64,000 bases of DNA from JASSUD01 sp031963415. GTDB lineage: Bacteria > Pseudomonadota > Gammaproteobacteria > Burkholderiales > Burkholderiaceae. The position numbers and the translations under genes are program-made. Shown here piece after piece: positions 51,016 to 60,500 of this stretch. How positions within the stretch are numbered: position 1 is the stretch's first letter; every line of letters starts with the position of its first letter. The notes under the pieces were generated by a model. It searched no databases and was not told where the DNA came from. It worked only from the letters and a program-made list of their open reading frames with translations. The DNA lies in assembly GCA_031963415.1 (NCBI GenBank), contig JASSUI010000001.1, positions 930,001-994,000 on the forward strand, read 5' to 3'.

Positions 51016-51275
51016 TGGTCAACGCTATAAGTTTTGTTAGTACTCGCACAGGGGGAGAGGTTCTGCTTGTGCTAGTTGGAAAAAAGAAGCTCCTCTATAA
51101 GACTTATGCCATTTGCCTAAAATTTAATCAATTCCCAAAAAGCCTTATCTTGGCTGAAGTTAGGAAAGATCAAAGATACTTGTTAACGAAGTTATACACA
51201 GGATTTGTGCATATGTTTGAGATTTTGCCGTTAGATAGCTACTATCTCTCCCCCCTCCTCTTTAAAACTTCTTAA
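51015..51275 (+). CDS. Doubtful short ORF right of the IS4 element
   Basis: 86 residues from ATG 51015, a start overlapping the last base of the target duplication. The sequence (EVLLVLVGKKKLLYKTYAIC) looks protein-like but matches no family I know and has no clear ribosome-binding site. It could be a remnant of the locus hit by the IS. Confidence 0.25.
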   Translation: MVNAISFVSTRTGGEVLLVLVGKKKLLYKTYAICLKFNQFPKSLILAEVRKDQRYLLTKLYTGFVHMFEILPLDSYYLSPLLFKTS

Positions 51276-51777
51276 ATTGCTCTTAAATAAAGGGATCTGT
51301 TATACGCGACATCCTTGCCTCATCATCTTTCCATCGTTGTAAACAGGGTTAAGGATATAGATTGCTCAGTAAATAGCATATGCCCTAATGCTTCTTCACG
51401 TACTCGACCAATATATATTTGCGCAATCTGCGCCATCTCCTCATCGGCCACCTATCTTTCTGGAGCGACCCACATAAACTTAGGCGTCGTGGACTTGAGT
51501 TAAGCAACACAGCAAATTAATGCGCATCTTAGATTTCTTCAACGCGAATGCTCGTAGTCATAAGTTATAGTGCTTCTATCCAAGGACTCGAAGGGCAACG
51601 CATCAAACGATGCGCAAAAAATAGGAAAAGGCGCTCATGGTTTAAAGAAATTGAAGAGATATCTGGGGCATTCATCGTAGAATAAGAAATGTCCTTAGCA
51701 TCGTTCAGCAAGCAAAGCAGAGTTTGAAGTGAAAGACTAATTTTGCAAATAAAGAAAAATATCTTATTGATTACATA
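51276..51777. other. Decayed intergenic region
   Basis: About 500 bp without an intact gene. On the minus strand around 51350-51460 a short protein-like stretch can be read (VADEEMAQIAQIYIGRVREE), bounded by stops, probably a remnant of a decayed gene. Nothing else is recognised. Confidence 0.45.
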
Positions 51778-52724
51778 ATGAACAATGTTGAAACCAATCC
51801 ACCTGCCAAGGCGGATGAAGCCTGGAAGCATGTTTTAAACGCTTATTTTGAATCGTTCATGCGCTTTTTTTATCCTGAGATAGCCCAAAAATTGATTGGG
51901 CAGCGGGCTATGAAACGCTAGACCAGGAGCTTTTAAAGATCACCTCTGATTCGATGATTGGCTTGAGGCGAGTAGACAAGCTGATAAAGGTTAAATCTTT
52001 AGAAGGAGAAGATTGCCTAGTACTGCTGCACGTTGAAATTCAAGGAGCAAAAGATCTGTACCTTGGAGATCGACTCTTTGAATACTTCTACAGATTGTGT
52101 GATCGGCATAAGCTACCTATTTTGACATTAGCCATTTTGGCCGATAAACATGCTCGCTGCCAGCCGTGCGATTACACTAAAGAAGTATGGGGTTATCAGG
52201 TTTGCCATTTTAAATTTTTAATCAATAAGTTATTGGATTACCAAGGCCAAGAAGACCAACTAATAGAAAAAAATAACCCATTTGATACGGTCGTCGCAGC
52301 ACACTTAGCTGGATTGAAAACCCGTTCAACACCCGACACACGCTATGCGTCAAAACTCACTCTAACCAAGAAGCTCTACGATAAGGGATTAGGCCGAGAG
52401 GAGATTATCAATTTATATACCTTTATCGATGGCATCTTGACTTTGCCGGAAAGCTTGGAGAATCGCTATAATGAATCAATTGAAGAATTAGAACGGGAGC
52501 GTAATATGGCTTATGTGACCAGTATGGAACGCCTTGGTGAAGAAAGAGGTTTAGAACGAGGTTTACGAGAAGGCGCGGTACATACGGCCTTGTCTCTTGC
52601 TAAACGTATGCTTGAGAAATTCAGCCTTGAAGAAGTGAAAAAAATCGTCAAGGACTCAACAGGGCTGGATATAACCGATAAAGATATAGCCGAGTTGAAT
52701 GCTTCAAAACCAACTGAGCATTAA
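51778..52724 (+). pseudogene. Rpn/PDDEXK-type nuclease-transposase gene with one frameshift
   Basis: From ATG 51778 the frame reads MNNVETNPPAKADEAWKHVL and then RFFYPEIAQK, and stops soon after. From an A5 run near 51890 the next frame continues with AAGYETLDQELLKITSDSMI, the typical continuation. The rest (LLHVEIQGAKDLYLGDRLFEY, ILTLAILADK, FDTVVAAHLAGLKT, EEIINLYTFIDGILTLPESL) and the acidic-basic repeat RGLERGLREGA fit the Rpn/PDDEXK transposase family. The missing base may be a true mutation or be bypassed by slippage. The core QxE-like HVEIQ is intact. Confidence 0.75.
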
Positions 52725-52793
52725 GCTTTATAAGAAATTAGTCGGTTTACTCAAGCAATGTAGCTACCCTTTTGCGGTGTAATTAGAACATTG

Positions 52794-52830
52794 GCCCCTT
52801 CAGCAGACAAATGCGAAGGGGCTTTGTCTT
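52794..52830 (+). terminator. Rho-independent terminator
   Basis: GCCCCTTC (52794-52801) pairs with GAAGGGGC (52815-52822), followed by TTTGTCTTTAT. It lies downstream of the Rpn-type gene. Confidence 0.75.
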
Positions 52831-52953
52831 TATATAGTTATAAATATTGCTATTTTTATGCTGATTCTAACCGCTCTGCATGGACGCATAGACATTATAG
52901 TTCGCTTCAGAAATAAGCTGGCTTAAGACGCGCCAATTTCTACTGTCACTCAT

Positions 52954-53045
52954 AAGCCCTCCCTTCTTTGATGGGTTTTACCCTGCCGTGCTGGGCTTTC
53001 GCACGCTATTCTCTAAAAGCACGGACTGCGTAGGCGGCCTTTATG
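52954..53045. repeat. About 92-bp diverged direct repeat, copy 1
   Basis: Resembles 56784-56876 along its whole length, by eye at about three of four bases, including TACCCTGCC, GTGCTGG/ATGCTGG, CGCAC and the end GTAGGC-GCCTTTAT. On the minus strand both copies read KAAY, a stop, then QHGRV, so they derive from one short sequence. The pair brackets the VapBC/RhuM-Fic/resolvase segment. Confidence 0.6.
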
Positions 53046-53290
53046 ATTGGCTCTGTCGCAGGAGATCAAATTGTGCAACGAAGCCCCACCCCACGCTACC
53101 ATATTTGGTTTCATGAAATTCCTATCTAATTCCCCATTTTTAGCAATTAAGACAACTCGATAGTTTGTATGAGAAATTAAACTATCTATTTGAATTCACT
53201 CTGTTGCTGGTAGTTTCTTGTAATCAACTCTAGGAGTTTTGATAAAAATATTATTTTTATCATTTCATATATAAAAATGGAGACTTGAAT

Positions 53291-53553
53291 TGACTAATGT
53301 CAAAGCGACCTCATTTTTAAAACCATTTCTTAAATAGCCTGACGGGAAAATGTGGTTTGTCACTCAATATGCACATATCCTACCAAGGAGATTTAATAAA
53401 TATATAGAACCATTTGTGGGTAGCGGTGCCGTTTTATTTTATTTACATCCTGAAAATGCTATCGCTGGTGATCTTAATTCGGAATTAATCAATACCTATC
53501 ATGTGATTAAAAATCACTGGGAAAAAGTCGAGATAGGGTTGATAGCGCATTAG
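53291..53553 (+). pseudogene. D12-class adenine methylase fragment
   Basis: From TTG 53291 the frame gives VKATSFLKPFLK, then TAG where family members have the Trp of KWPGGK, then PDGKMWFVTQYAHILPRRF, YIEPFVGSGAVLFYL and AIAGDLNSELINTYHVIKNH before a stop. The N-terminal SAM motif is kept, but the DPPY half is absent, so the gene is inactive. It is a Dam-like sequence, different from the intact methylase in the tra operon. Confidence 0.8.
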
Positions 53554-54010
53554 GAAAACAAGAGAAACTATCTCCCGAAGCAACCTCAATTTTGATTGAG
53601 GCGAGCGCGAATAAAGATTGGGCTATAAGTTATACAGCAAGGGGAGCCTTACGATAAAACCCTCTTTCTAAAAAATCGCAGTATTGATACTCGCCATCAA
53701 GAATGGGCATGAATGCAAACATGCCTGGGATTTACACATTCGTGCAATAGATGGACTTTGCGAGGCAATTTCCAAACTCTAAGGAGCATACAAATTTACT
53801 CAGATTTGTAATAACGTGGAATCAATAGATAAAAGCTAAGCGCTGAAAATAAGGGTTGACGTTGAACCATTAGCGAAAAACATCCGTTGCCTTGACATGA
53901 GTTACAAGGATTAAGTTACAGGCTAGCCCACTCTTTTCAGCTTAATAACCTGATTTTTTTATTCAAATTGCAACTTTTATAAACATTATTAACAAAAACT
54001 AAGGTGTGCT
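53554..54010. other. Intergenic, no gene recognised
   Basis: About 450 bp after the methylase fragment with no supported coding frame. It probably contains the decayed remainder of that gene at its left and spacer DNA at its right. Confidence 0.5.
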
Positions 54011-54541
54011 ATGCAATCATCTATACCCAACCAACAGCCGAAGCAGAATGAAGATTCGCTAGACTCAGGCATATCCCTATCGTTTAGCACATATCTTTTG
54101 TTTTTTGCATTAATGGCCGCATTTTTATTTCATGGTTTTTTGCTCATCGAGGTTGCGCCTAATTTTTTAAAAGCAGCAAATAAAACCCCATTTTTCCAAT
54201 GGGGATGGATAAGCTGGTTACTTTTTTCCTTGGTTACCACGTTTATCCTCACGGCTTGCCGTTTGGAAAAATGGGAAAAGAAAAATTCTCTCCCATTTTC
54301 AATAGTAATTTCCCCTATGGGACTTGTACCCTTTACATTATGTTTTCTCATATATTTCTGCACAAATCTCGAGATTATTGAAGTATTAAGCGTCACTCCC
54401 TTTGATCAATTAGGGGAGCAGGAGCTCGGACTACTCCTCTCTACGGCTTTATTCGCAGGTCTTATGTTGTTTTCAAGTTTCTGCACTTCAATTGAGATTG
54501 GCTCTGTTCTATTAGGGCGTTTGCGGCAAGCAACTCAATAA
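54011..54541 (+). CDS. Four-helix membrane protein of unknown function (copy 2)
   Basis: 176 residues from ATG 54011. A polar N-terminus is followed by about four transmembrane segments. It is a paralogue of the protein at 10015: FHGFLLIEVAPNFLKAAN here against FYGFLAIEVLPNLLKAAH there, and WGWISWLLFSL against WGWFSWTLFSI. The family is unknown to me. It is followed by a hairpin terminator. Confidence 0.65.
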   Translation: MQSSIPNQQPKQNEDSLDSGISLSFSTYLLFFALMAAFLFHGFLLIEVAPNFLKAANKTPFFQWGWISWLLFSLVTTFILTACRLEKWEKKNSLPFSIVISPMGLVPFTLCFLIYFCTNLEIIEVLSVTPFDQLGEQELGLLLSTALFAGLMLFSSFCTSIEIGSVLLGRLRQATQ

Positions 54542-54574
54542 AAAATAAAATGAGACAAAAATAATATCTAGCGA

Positions 54575-54607
54575 GCCGCCTAGGAAAAAGTACTCTTAGG
54601 CGGTTCT
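54575..54607. terminator. Terminator hairpin between convergent genes
   Basis: CCGCCTA (about 54577-54583) pairs with TAGGCGG (about 54597-54603) and is followed by TTCTT. It lies between the plus-strand membrane protein and the minus-strand vapC end, and could serve the former. Confidence 0.6.
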
Positions 54608-54654
54608 TCGACTAATTGAATTAGCCATGACTTTGGCTTGTTCGGAGAAGATAT

Positions 54655-55071
54655 TTATCGCTCGCTAGCCCTACGGACAGGGTAGCATTGTTCAATATAG
54701 GTTTGCGAAAAGTCGTTGCCAACAAACAGTAATGGCTCATTAAGTGATTTGGCGAGTGCGTATACCGCACAGTCACCAAAATTGAGTTGAGCTGGGTGTC
54801 CTTGTCCTTTACCATATCGCTGAAAAGCTATATCGGCAAGACTAGCTTGCGTTTCATCGAAGGGCATAACGATGAGAGCGATTTCTTCGAGAAAACGCTG
54901 CAGTTTCCCCGGCATAGTGCGATGTTCACGTGCGCGCACCACAATATTTGCTTCTAGTAGGCTGACCGCTGATATTCGACACACTCTATGCGCTTCTAAG
55001 GCAGCAACGATACGTTCACGCTCTGTCTCCTCCTTTAGCCAAGCCAATACAGCAGAAGTATTAATTACCAT
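54655..55071 (-). CDS. vapC: VapC-type PIN toxin with a substituted catalytic residue
   Basis: 138 residues. The PIN landmarks are MVINTSAVLAWL, SLLEANIVV (E40), LNFGDCAVYALAK and LLFVGNDFSQT. In active PIN toxins the fourth residue is Asp (VIDTSA); here it is Asn (codon AAT for GAT). Loss of this metal ligand should weaken or abolish nuclease activity. The start overlaps the vapB end by 7 nt. Confidence 0.85.
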   Translation of the reverse strand: MVINTSAVLAWLKEETERERIVAALEAHRVCRISAVSLLEANIVVRAREHRTMPGKLQRFLEEIALIVMPFDETQASLADIAFQRYGKGQGHPAQLNFGDCAVYALAKSLNEPLLFVGNDFSQTYIEQCYPVRRASER

Positions 55072-55325
55072 ATGCCGTGCTCGTTGTAGCCTAGAATGTC
55101 GTTACTGCTACGGTTATCAGCTGAAGTACGCGATGGCAGCATATCGACTTCGCGTGCTAGCTTGGCAAGCCGTTCTCGTAGCGGCGGCTTTTTAGTGACT
55201 AACCCACGCATACCAGCTAGAGACAGCAAGCTTTCACGGACTGCCTCCATAACACTGACACCTTTAGCCCTAGCGATTTGAAGCGCCAGTTGCTCCATTT
55301 GTAAATCTTCAATCACAATAGCCAT
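55065..55325 (-). CDS. vapB: VapB-type antitoxin
   Basis: 86 residues. The N-terminal ribbon-helix-helix-like part (MAIVIEDLQMEQLALQIARA) and the C-terminal tail NDILGYNEHGIW (family form DEILGYDEHGLP) identify a PSK/VapB antitoxin. It would bind the VapC groove with its tail and repress the operon. GC content here and in the next genes is higher than in the neighbourhood, consistent with recent acquisition. Confidence 0.85.
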   Translation of the reverse strand: MAIVIEDLQMEQLALQIARAKGVSVMEAVRESLLSLAGMRGLVTKKPPLRERLAKLAREVDMLPSRTSADNRSSNDILGYNEHGIW

Positions 55326-55461
55326 ATTTTTCCCCCTTATTTATGAGTATGGTAAACATTTCAGGGGTAGCAAATAAAGCCGCCATTTAAACTTAAAGCT
55401 TCTGAAATATCTTGCAAAAGGTAATAGAGTCTTCCCTGACATTTTTTAGGGAATGTGAGCA

Positions 55462-56433
55462 ATGAGCGAAATAATCATTTATGAACCAGCAGACGGCGGG
55501 AAAGTTACTGTTCGGCTTGAAGGCGAGAGTCTTTGGGTGACTCAGGAACAGATGGCCGAACTATTTGGCCGGGAGCGTTCGGTCATTACTAAGCACCTCC
55601 GAAATGTCTTCCATGAGGAAGAGCTTGAGGAAAGTTCAGTGTGTGCAAATTTTGCACGTACTGCCAAAGACGGGAAGATTTATCAAACGCAACACTACAA
55701 CCTTGACGCCATCATTTCTGTCGGATATCGCGTCAACTCCAAGCGCGGCACGCAATTTCGCCAATGGGCAACCGGTATTCTACGCGACCATTTAATGCAG
55801 GGCTGGACGCTGGATCGCGCCCGTTTCGAGCACAACGCCGCCGAACTGGAAGCAGCGCTGACGCTAGTCAGGAAAACTGCGCAATCCCCCGATCTTATTG
55901 CCGATACCGGGCGAGGATTGATCGAGATCGTCAGCCGTTATACTCAAACCTTCTTGTTATTGCAGCGCTATGATGAAGGATTGTTGACCGATCCAAACGG
56001 TACGACCGGTGGTGTAATACCGTCTCTTAACGAAGTAAGGCAATCTATCGCCGGCTTGAAAGCCGATCTCATGTCCCGTGGCGAGGCCAGCGATTTATTC
56101 GGACTTGAACGCGGCGATGCGCTTGCAGCGATTCTCGGCAACCTTGATCAATCCGTATTCGGCGAGCCGGCCTATCCGACCATTGAACGCAAGGCGGCAC
56201 ATTTATTGTATTTCGTTATCAAGAACCATCCGCTGGCAGATGGTAACAAGCGCACGGGCGCTTTCCTGTTTGTCGATTTTCTGAACCGCAACGACAAGCT
56301 GATGCGAAAAGGGCAACCCGTCATCAACGATATTGGACTCGCGGCATTGGCGCTACTGCTAGCCGAATCGGCACCAGCACAAAAGGAAACGATGATCCGC
56401 TTGATTGAAAACATGCTGGTCGGAGCGCAGTAG
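55462..56433 (+). CDS. RhuM-Fic/Doc-type fusion protein
   Basis: 323 residues from ATG 55462. The N-terminal RhuM-like DNA-binding part (about 1-110: LWVTQEQMAELFGRERSVIT, YNLDAIISVGYRVNSKRGTQ, FRQWATGILRDHL) is followed by a linker and a Fic/Doc domain with the active-site loop HPLADGNKRTGAFLF (about 254-268). The DGNKR form is the Doc type, which phosphorylates rather than AMPylates in the best-studied case. Such fusions occur on mobile islands and were called virulence proteins from RhuM of Salmonella. The target is unknown. Base composition is more GC-rich than the flanks. It lies 6 bp before a decayed resolvase. Confidence 0.85.
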   Translation: MSEIIIYEPADGGKVTVRLEGESLWVTQEQMAELFGRERSVITKHLRNVFHEEELEESSVCANFARTAKDGKIYQTQHYNLDAIISVGYRVNSKRGTQFRQWATGILRDHLMQGWTLDRARFEHNAAELEAALTLVRKTAQSPDLIADTGRGLIEIVSRYTQTFLLLQRYDEGLLTDPNGTTGGVIPSLNEVRQSIAGLKADLMSRGEASDLFGLERGDALAAILGNLDQSVFGEPAYPTIERKAAHLLYFVIKNHPLADGNKRTGAFLFVDFLNRNDKLMRKGQPVINDIGLAALALLLAESAPAQKETMIRLIENMLVGAQ

Positions 56434-56439
56434 CAAGCC

Positions 56440-56750
56440 ATGAATGGACAACGTATTAGGTACATCCGGGTCAGCACCTTCGATCAGAACCCAGAACGGC
56501 AATTGGAAGGCGTTCAGATTGACCATACCTTCAACTATAAGGCTTCGAGTAAGGATATTAAGCGCCCGTAACTCGAAGCGTTGATGAGTTTCGCCTGTGC
56601 TGGTGGCACCGTGGTTGTGTATAGCATGGATCGCCGTCCCGCAATCTTGATGATCTGCGTCGCATTGCGCAAATGCTGACGCTACGCAGTGTGCGTATTG
56701 AATTTATCAAGGAACATCTTAGTTTTACCGGCAAAGATTCACCAATGTGC
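56440..56750 (+). pseudogene. Decayed serine recombinase (resolvase/invertase)
   Basis: ATG 56440 gives MNGQRIRYIRVSTFDQNPER with the catalytic Ser (about residue 12), then a TAA (56569-56571) where a Gln is expected after KRP. The frame resumes with LEALMSFACAGGTVVVYSMD, then shifts, and LDDLRRIAQMLTLRSVRIEF can be read in the next frame. It is a Tn3-type resolvase or invertase broken by a stop and a frameshift. Confidence 0.85.
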
Positions 56751-56783
56751 TCTCTCTCCTGCCCTCGTTGAATTCTGTACGTT

Positions 56784-56876
56784 TAAGCCTCTCTCTTCCG
56801 TGATAGGCTCTACCCTGCCATGCTGGACTTCCGCACCCTATTTTATGAAAGCGTATCTTACGTAGGCAGCCTTTAT
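56784..56876. repeat. About 92-bp diverged direct repeat, copy 2
   Basis: Counterpart of 52954-53045, in the same orientation. Together they bracket 3.7 kb that holds the methylase fragment, membrane protein, VapBC, RhuM-Fic and resolvase remnants. Confidence 0.6.
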
Positions 56877-57123
56877 TTGTGACAAATTAAAAAAACCTAA
56901 CGCTTTTACAGCGCCCCAATTTGCACATACCGGGCCGCTAAAGCTCCCGCTACCACGCACTTTTCTTCACCAAGTTAAAAGATGGAAAACCCAGTAATAA
57001 AGCTGAAGAAAGGGAACCTGTATTAAAAGAATATTGTATTTATTAATCGTAAGTTTTAAATAGTCGATCTTTTCAAAGAAGCATAAACTGCTTGGAAAAC
57101 AAAAAAACACGCGCAACAACACT

Positions 57124-57558
57124 ATGAAACGTCATCTTCTCAACATATTTTTACTTGGCATGCTGCTTTTAGGCTATGCCATAGTAACTAATACCGGCTT
57201 TGGATGGGTGCTAATGGCTGTGCCTACGTTGGTATGGGGTAAACCCGTGTTAAGGCTAGTCCATAAAAATAGATGGGCAGCGGCCTTATTTTGGACAGGT
57301 TTAATTTGGTTGAAATGGCAATTAGCTTTGCCTCTTTTTCTGCTTTATCTCGCGCTTAAAGGCACACAAAAAATCACTTCATTGTTTAGTAGAGATGAGA
57401 CTCTGCCAAAAGCACATCACAACTATGTCGGAGAGATCGAATCACGTTTTGAGATGTTTTTTAACCCAGCGACAGGAAAGCCAATGATGGGGCTTCGCGA
57501 TACAGAGGGAAATCCATATGGAGTGAATTTACACGTATCTGATTTAGATGAAGATTAA
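57124..57558 (+). CDS. Membrane protein of unknown function
   Basis: 144 residues from ATG 57124. There are two or three hydrophobic segments (IFLLGMLLLGYAIV, GWVLMAVPTLVWG, LIWLKWQLALPLFLLYLALK), then a soluble tail with FEMFFNPATGKPMMGLRDTE and DPYGVNL-like NPYGVNLHVSDLDED. It is convergent with traG, whose stop lies 26 nt beyond its own. I do not recognise the family. The tail pattern MFFNPATGKPM looks specific and could be searched. Confidence 0.55.
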   Translation: MKRHLLNIFLLGMLLLGYAIVTNTGFGWVLMAVPTLVWGKPVLRLVHKNRWAAALFWTGLIWLKWQLALPLFLLYLALKGTQKITSLFSRDETLPKAHHNYVGEIESRFEMFFNPATGKPMMGLRDTEGNPYGVNLHVSDLDED

Positions 57559-57583
57559 CCTTTAACACATTAAGAATTATTCT

Positions 57584-60500
57584 CTAAAAATGCCGATTAG
57601 CAATGTTATAGCCCCTCACTGCCGTTAAATAACTCCCTGCTCTATCCCCTGCCCTCGTCGAATTTTGCAATACATTCACCAGCTTGTCAGTGAACTCCTC
57701 ATTCGCTTTGCTCAATACAGGCTTACCTCTAATATCTAATTGAACAGCCCCATCAGCCTTTCTTTCTGCATATTCCATCTTGAGATTTTGCACAGCCTGC
57801 GCCATCCTGCCTGAATTAGTATCAAAGGATTCCGCATAGACAGCTGCTTGAGTAGCTGTTAATCCATAACGGTTTTGCGCAACAGCCTGCAAGGTATTCT
57901 TAAATTGCGTACCGTATTGCTGCATAAAAGCTTGTGCTTTATCTGCTCCCGCCTCAGTCGCAGAAGCCAATGCAGCGGCATAAAATGCCCCTCGCTGTTC
58001 CAATGTCATTTCTTTGGCTGCTGCTGATAAATCAGAACCTCCAGCCAGCCATTTTTTTGTCTGATCGTATCCTGTCACCGCTGCCCCGATAACGTTGCGA
58101 CCCAACTTGGCACTTCCTGTCACAAGGGAACCCGCCCAGCCCGCTGCTTTTTGCACGGCTTGATCGCCTTGCTCTGTGGCAGCAATAAATTGCTCTCTTT
58201 GTGTAGGGGTGAGATGGCGCAGTTGCTCCATAGCCTGTGTAAAAGTTCCAGAAGCGGCTGCGCCTCCTGCAATTAAAGCACCCCCTGCTTGTTCTGCTCG
58301 ACGCTTTAACCAGTCTGTCGAGTTATCCCAGCCCCCCCAACCGGATGCGCTCCAAGACATGCTAGGTAATGCATGAAGTAAGTTATTTCGTGCTTTTGCT
58401 TCTTCAGGCGCAGACATTTGCCGCTCTCGTGCTTGCGCTCTAGCTTGTAAAGCGGATGACTGACTCTGGTGCTCTTTTTGTACTATTGAACTACTAGCAG
58501 GCAACTGATCAATTTCTGCGCTAGGCTTAGTTTCTATGGTAGAAGCAACAGTAGAGCTCAAATCTGAGGGAATGATCGGCCCATTTCCAATAGCATTTTC
58601 AATCTCTGAGCGTTGCATATCCGCTTTTGGCTTTTGAAGATACTGATTGGCCGCAGGCTGACTATTAAAGCTAGTATTCCATCCTCCAGCCAGATTAATG
58701 GCTTGCAATGCAGCTTTAAAGCCTGTTAATTCCTCCCCTGGCACATAATGACTTGTATTCGTTAGCGCAGTAAGACGTGCGGCCGCCTGCCCCACTCTAG
58801 GATTCATGCCATAGGCGTGATAACGCTTTTCTAACTCAACCGCTTCTTGACGCACCTCTTGATTAGCATGGCGGATGAAATAATCATTTAAAGACGCATT
58901 CGCTTCAGGCGTGTTCGCTACCGCTGCCCCAAGCGTCTTAAAGTCGGTATTTGTCATGGCCCCTATTTGATTTTGCAACTGACTCATCTGGGTAAAGGTA
59001 TCGGAAGCAGACACAACTTCGGATGCGGCCTTGGATAAATTGCGAGACAGTGTATCTCCCCAAGTTCGGCTAAAACGCTCCCCACGTTGCCGCTTAAAGC
59101 TCTCTGCCAATTGATTTGTGAATCCTTGCGAATCTGATTGTTCAAGGCGCATGCCTTTCATAAATTGCGACACATCGGCGGAGTTCCATTGAGACTGATC
59201 AGTAGAAGAAGAATTTGACGCTCCGGTTAGTTTGCCGTCTAAGCTTACACTAGCGCTTGCCCTGCCTTGCACGTTAGGCGTACCCGAACCGCCACTCGCT
59301 TTTTTAGCTAAATTATTAAGTTTGGTGCCAACTAATGGCATAACAGCTTCAACGCCTGCGCCCGCAGTTAAGGATCCCGAGAGCTGCGCAGTAATCGCCC
59401 CCTTCACCGCATCTGCATGAGAATCATCCACCTGAAACTTATCCATAAAGCTTTTCGCTTGCTGGCTGACGAATTGACTCTGCTCCGTATGTTGCGAGGT
59501 GAAATTCCGCCCGATATCAGACAAGCGAGCATACGCTTTCTCTTGACTAACACCTTCTACTAATCCCCGACTGAGTACGTTTTGAAAGGCTTCAGATTTT
59601 TGGTGTTGAAGCGTGCTGGCCGAGTTCATCCCTGATGCGAGAGACGAACCTAAAGATAAGGTACTTATCATGCCTTCAGCCCCCGTCGCAATCGCACCAC
59701 TAAAAGGGCTATGGCTAAACGCAGGCTGACTCATCATGACTGGCCCTTGTCGTAACAAATCAGGAGATTGCACTTTTTGATCGACGTATTCCGACCCTGT
59801 TACTTTTCCAGCAAGATTAGTCATCGCGTAACTGGAGCCTGACACGATAAAGAATGAAATAACGGGAGTAGCAGCCGCGAGCATGCCGCCCGTCGCAATC
59901 CAGCTTTGCAAAATTTCGCTAGACGAAGCCAGCGCATACATCGAGTTCAACCCCGCTGCGCTATAGCTCGCCATTTCGTTCGCTGCCGAGGTATGAATAA
60001 ACAAATTGATAATAGAGAGCACTGGCATCCAAAGCTGAATCCACAATAGAACTTGCGCATATTTACCTGCCAACTGCGCACCGAAACTTCCCAACACAAT
60101 CATAAAAGCGAGAATCGGCGTAATCGCATACACAAATCCCTCGAAGAAAGTCAGCATCGGACGCACGACCGTCATAAACATTGACTGTTGAGTGGTCCAC
60201 TGCGTATTACGCTGTTGAATCGCCTGATTGACCATCAAAGCCGAACTAAAATCCTGAAAATCCTGATATCGACCCGCCGCCGCTTCTGCATAGAGTGGTT
60301 CGAGAATCGCAGTTTTAAGATATTCGGTTGCGCTAGTCGTGGTGGCGCCCATCGCTTGTAGCGCGTCGCCTACCTCACTCAGTACATTCTTGTCAGCAGA
60401 TAGATTGGCTCCCAATACATGACTCAATGCTTCGATAACCGGCTGACTATTCAGATGCGCCATCGCAGCATTAAGCGCAGTAAAAGCCTCTGTACAAGTG

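Noticed and set aside
51565..51831. Minus-strand ORF opposite the start of the Rpn-type gene
   Set aside because: The plus strand carries the recognisable family sequence here.
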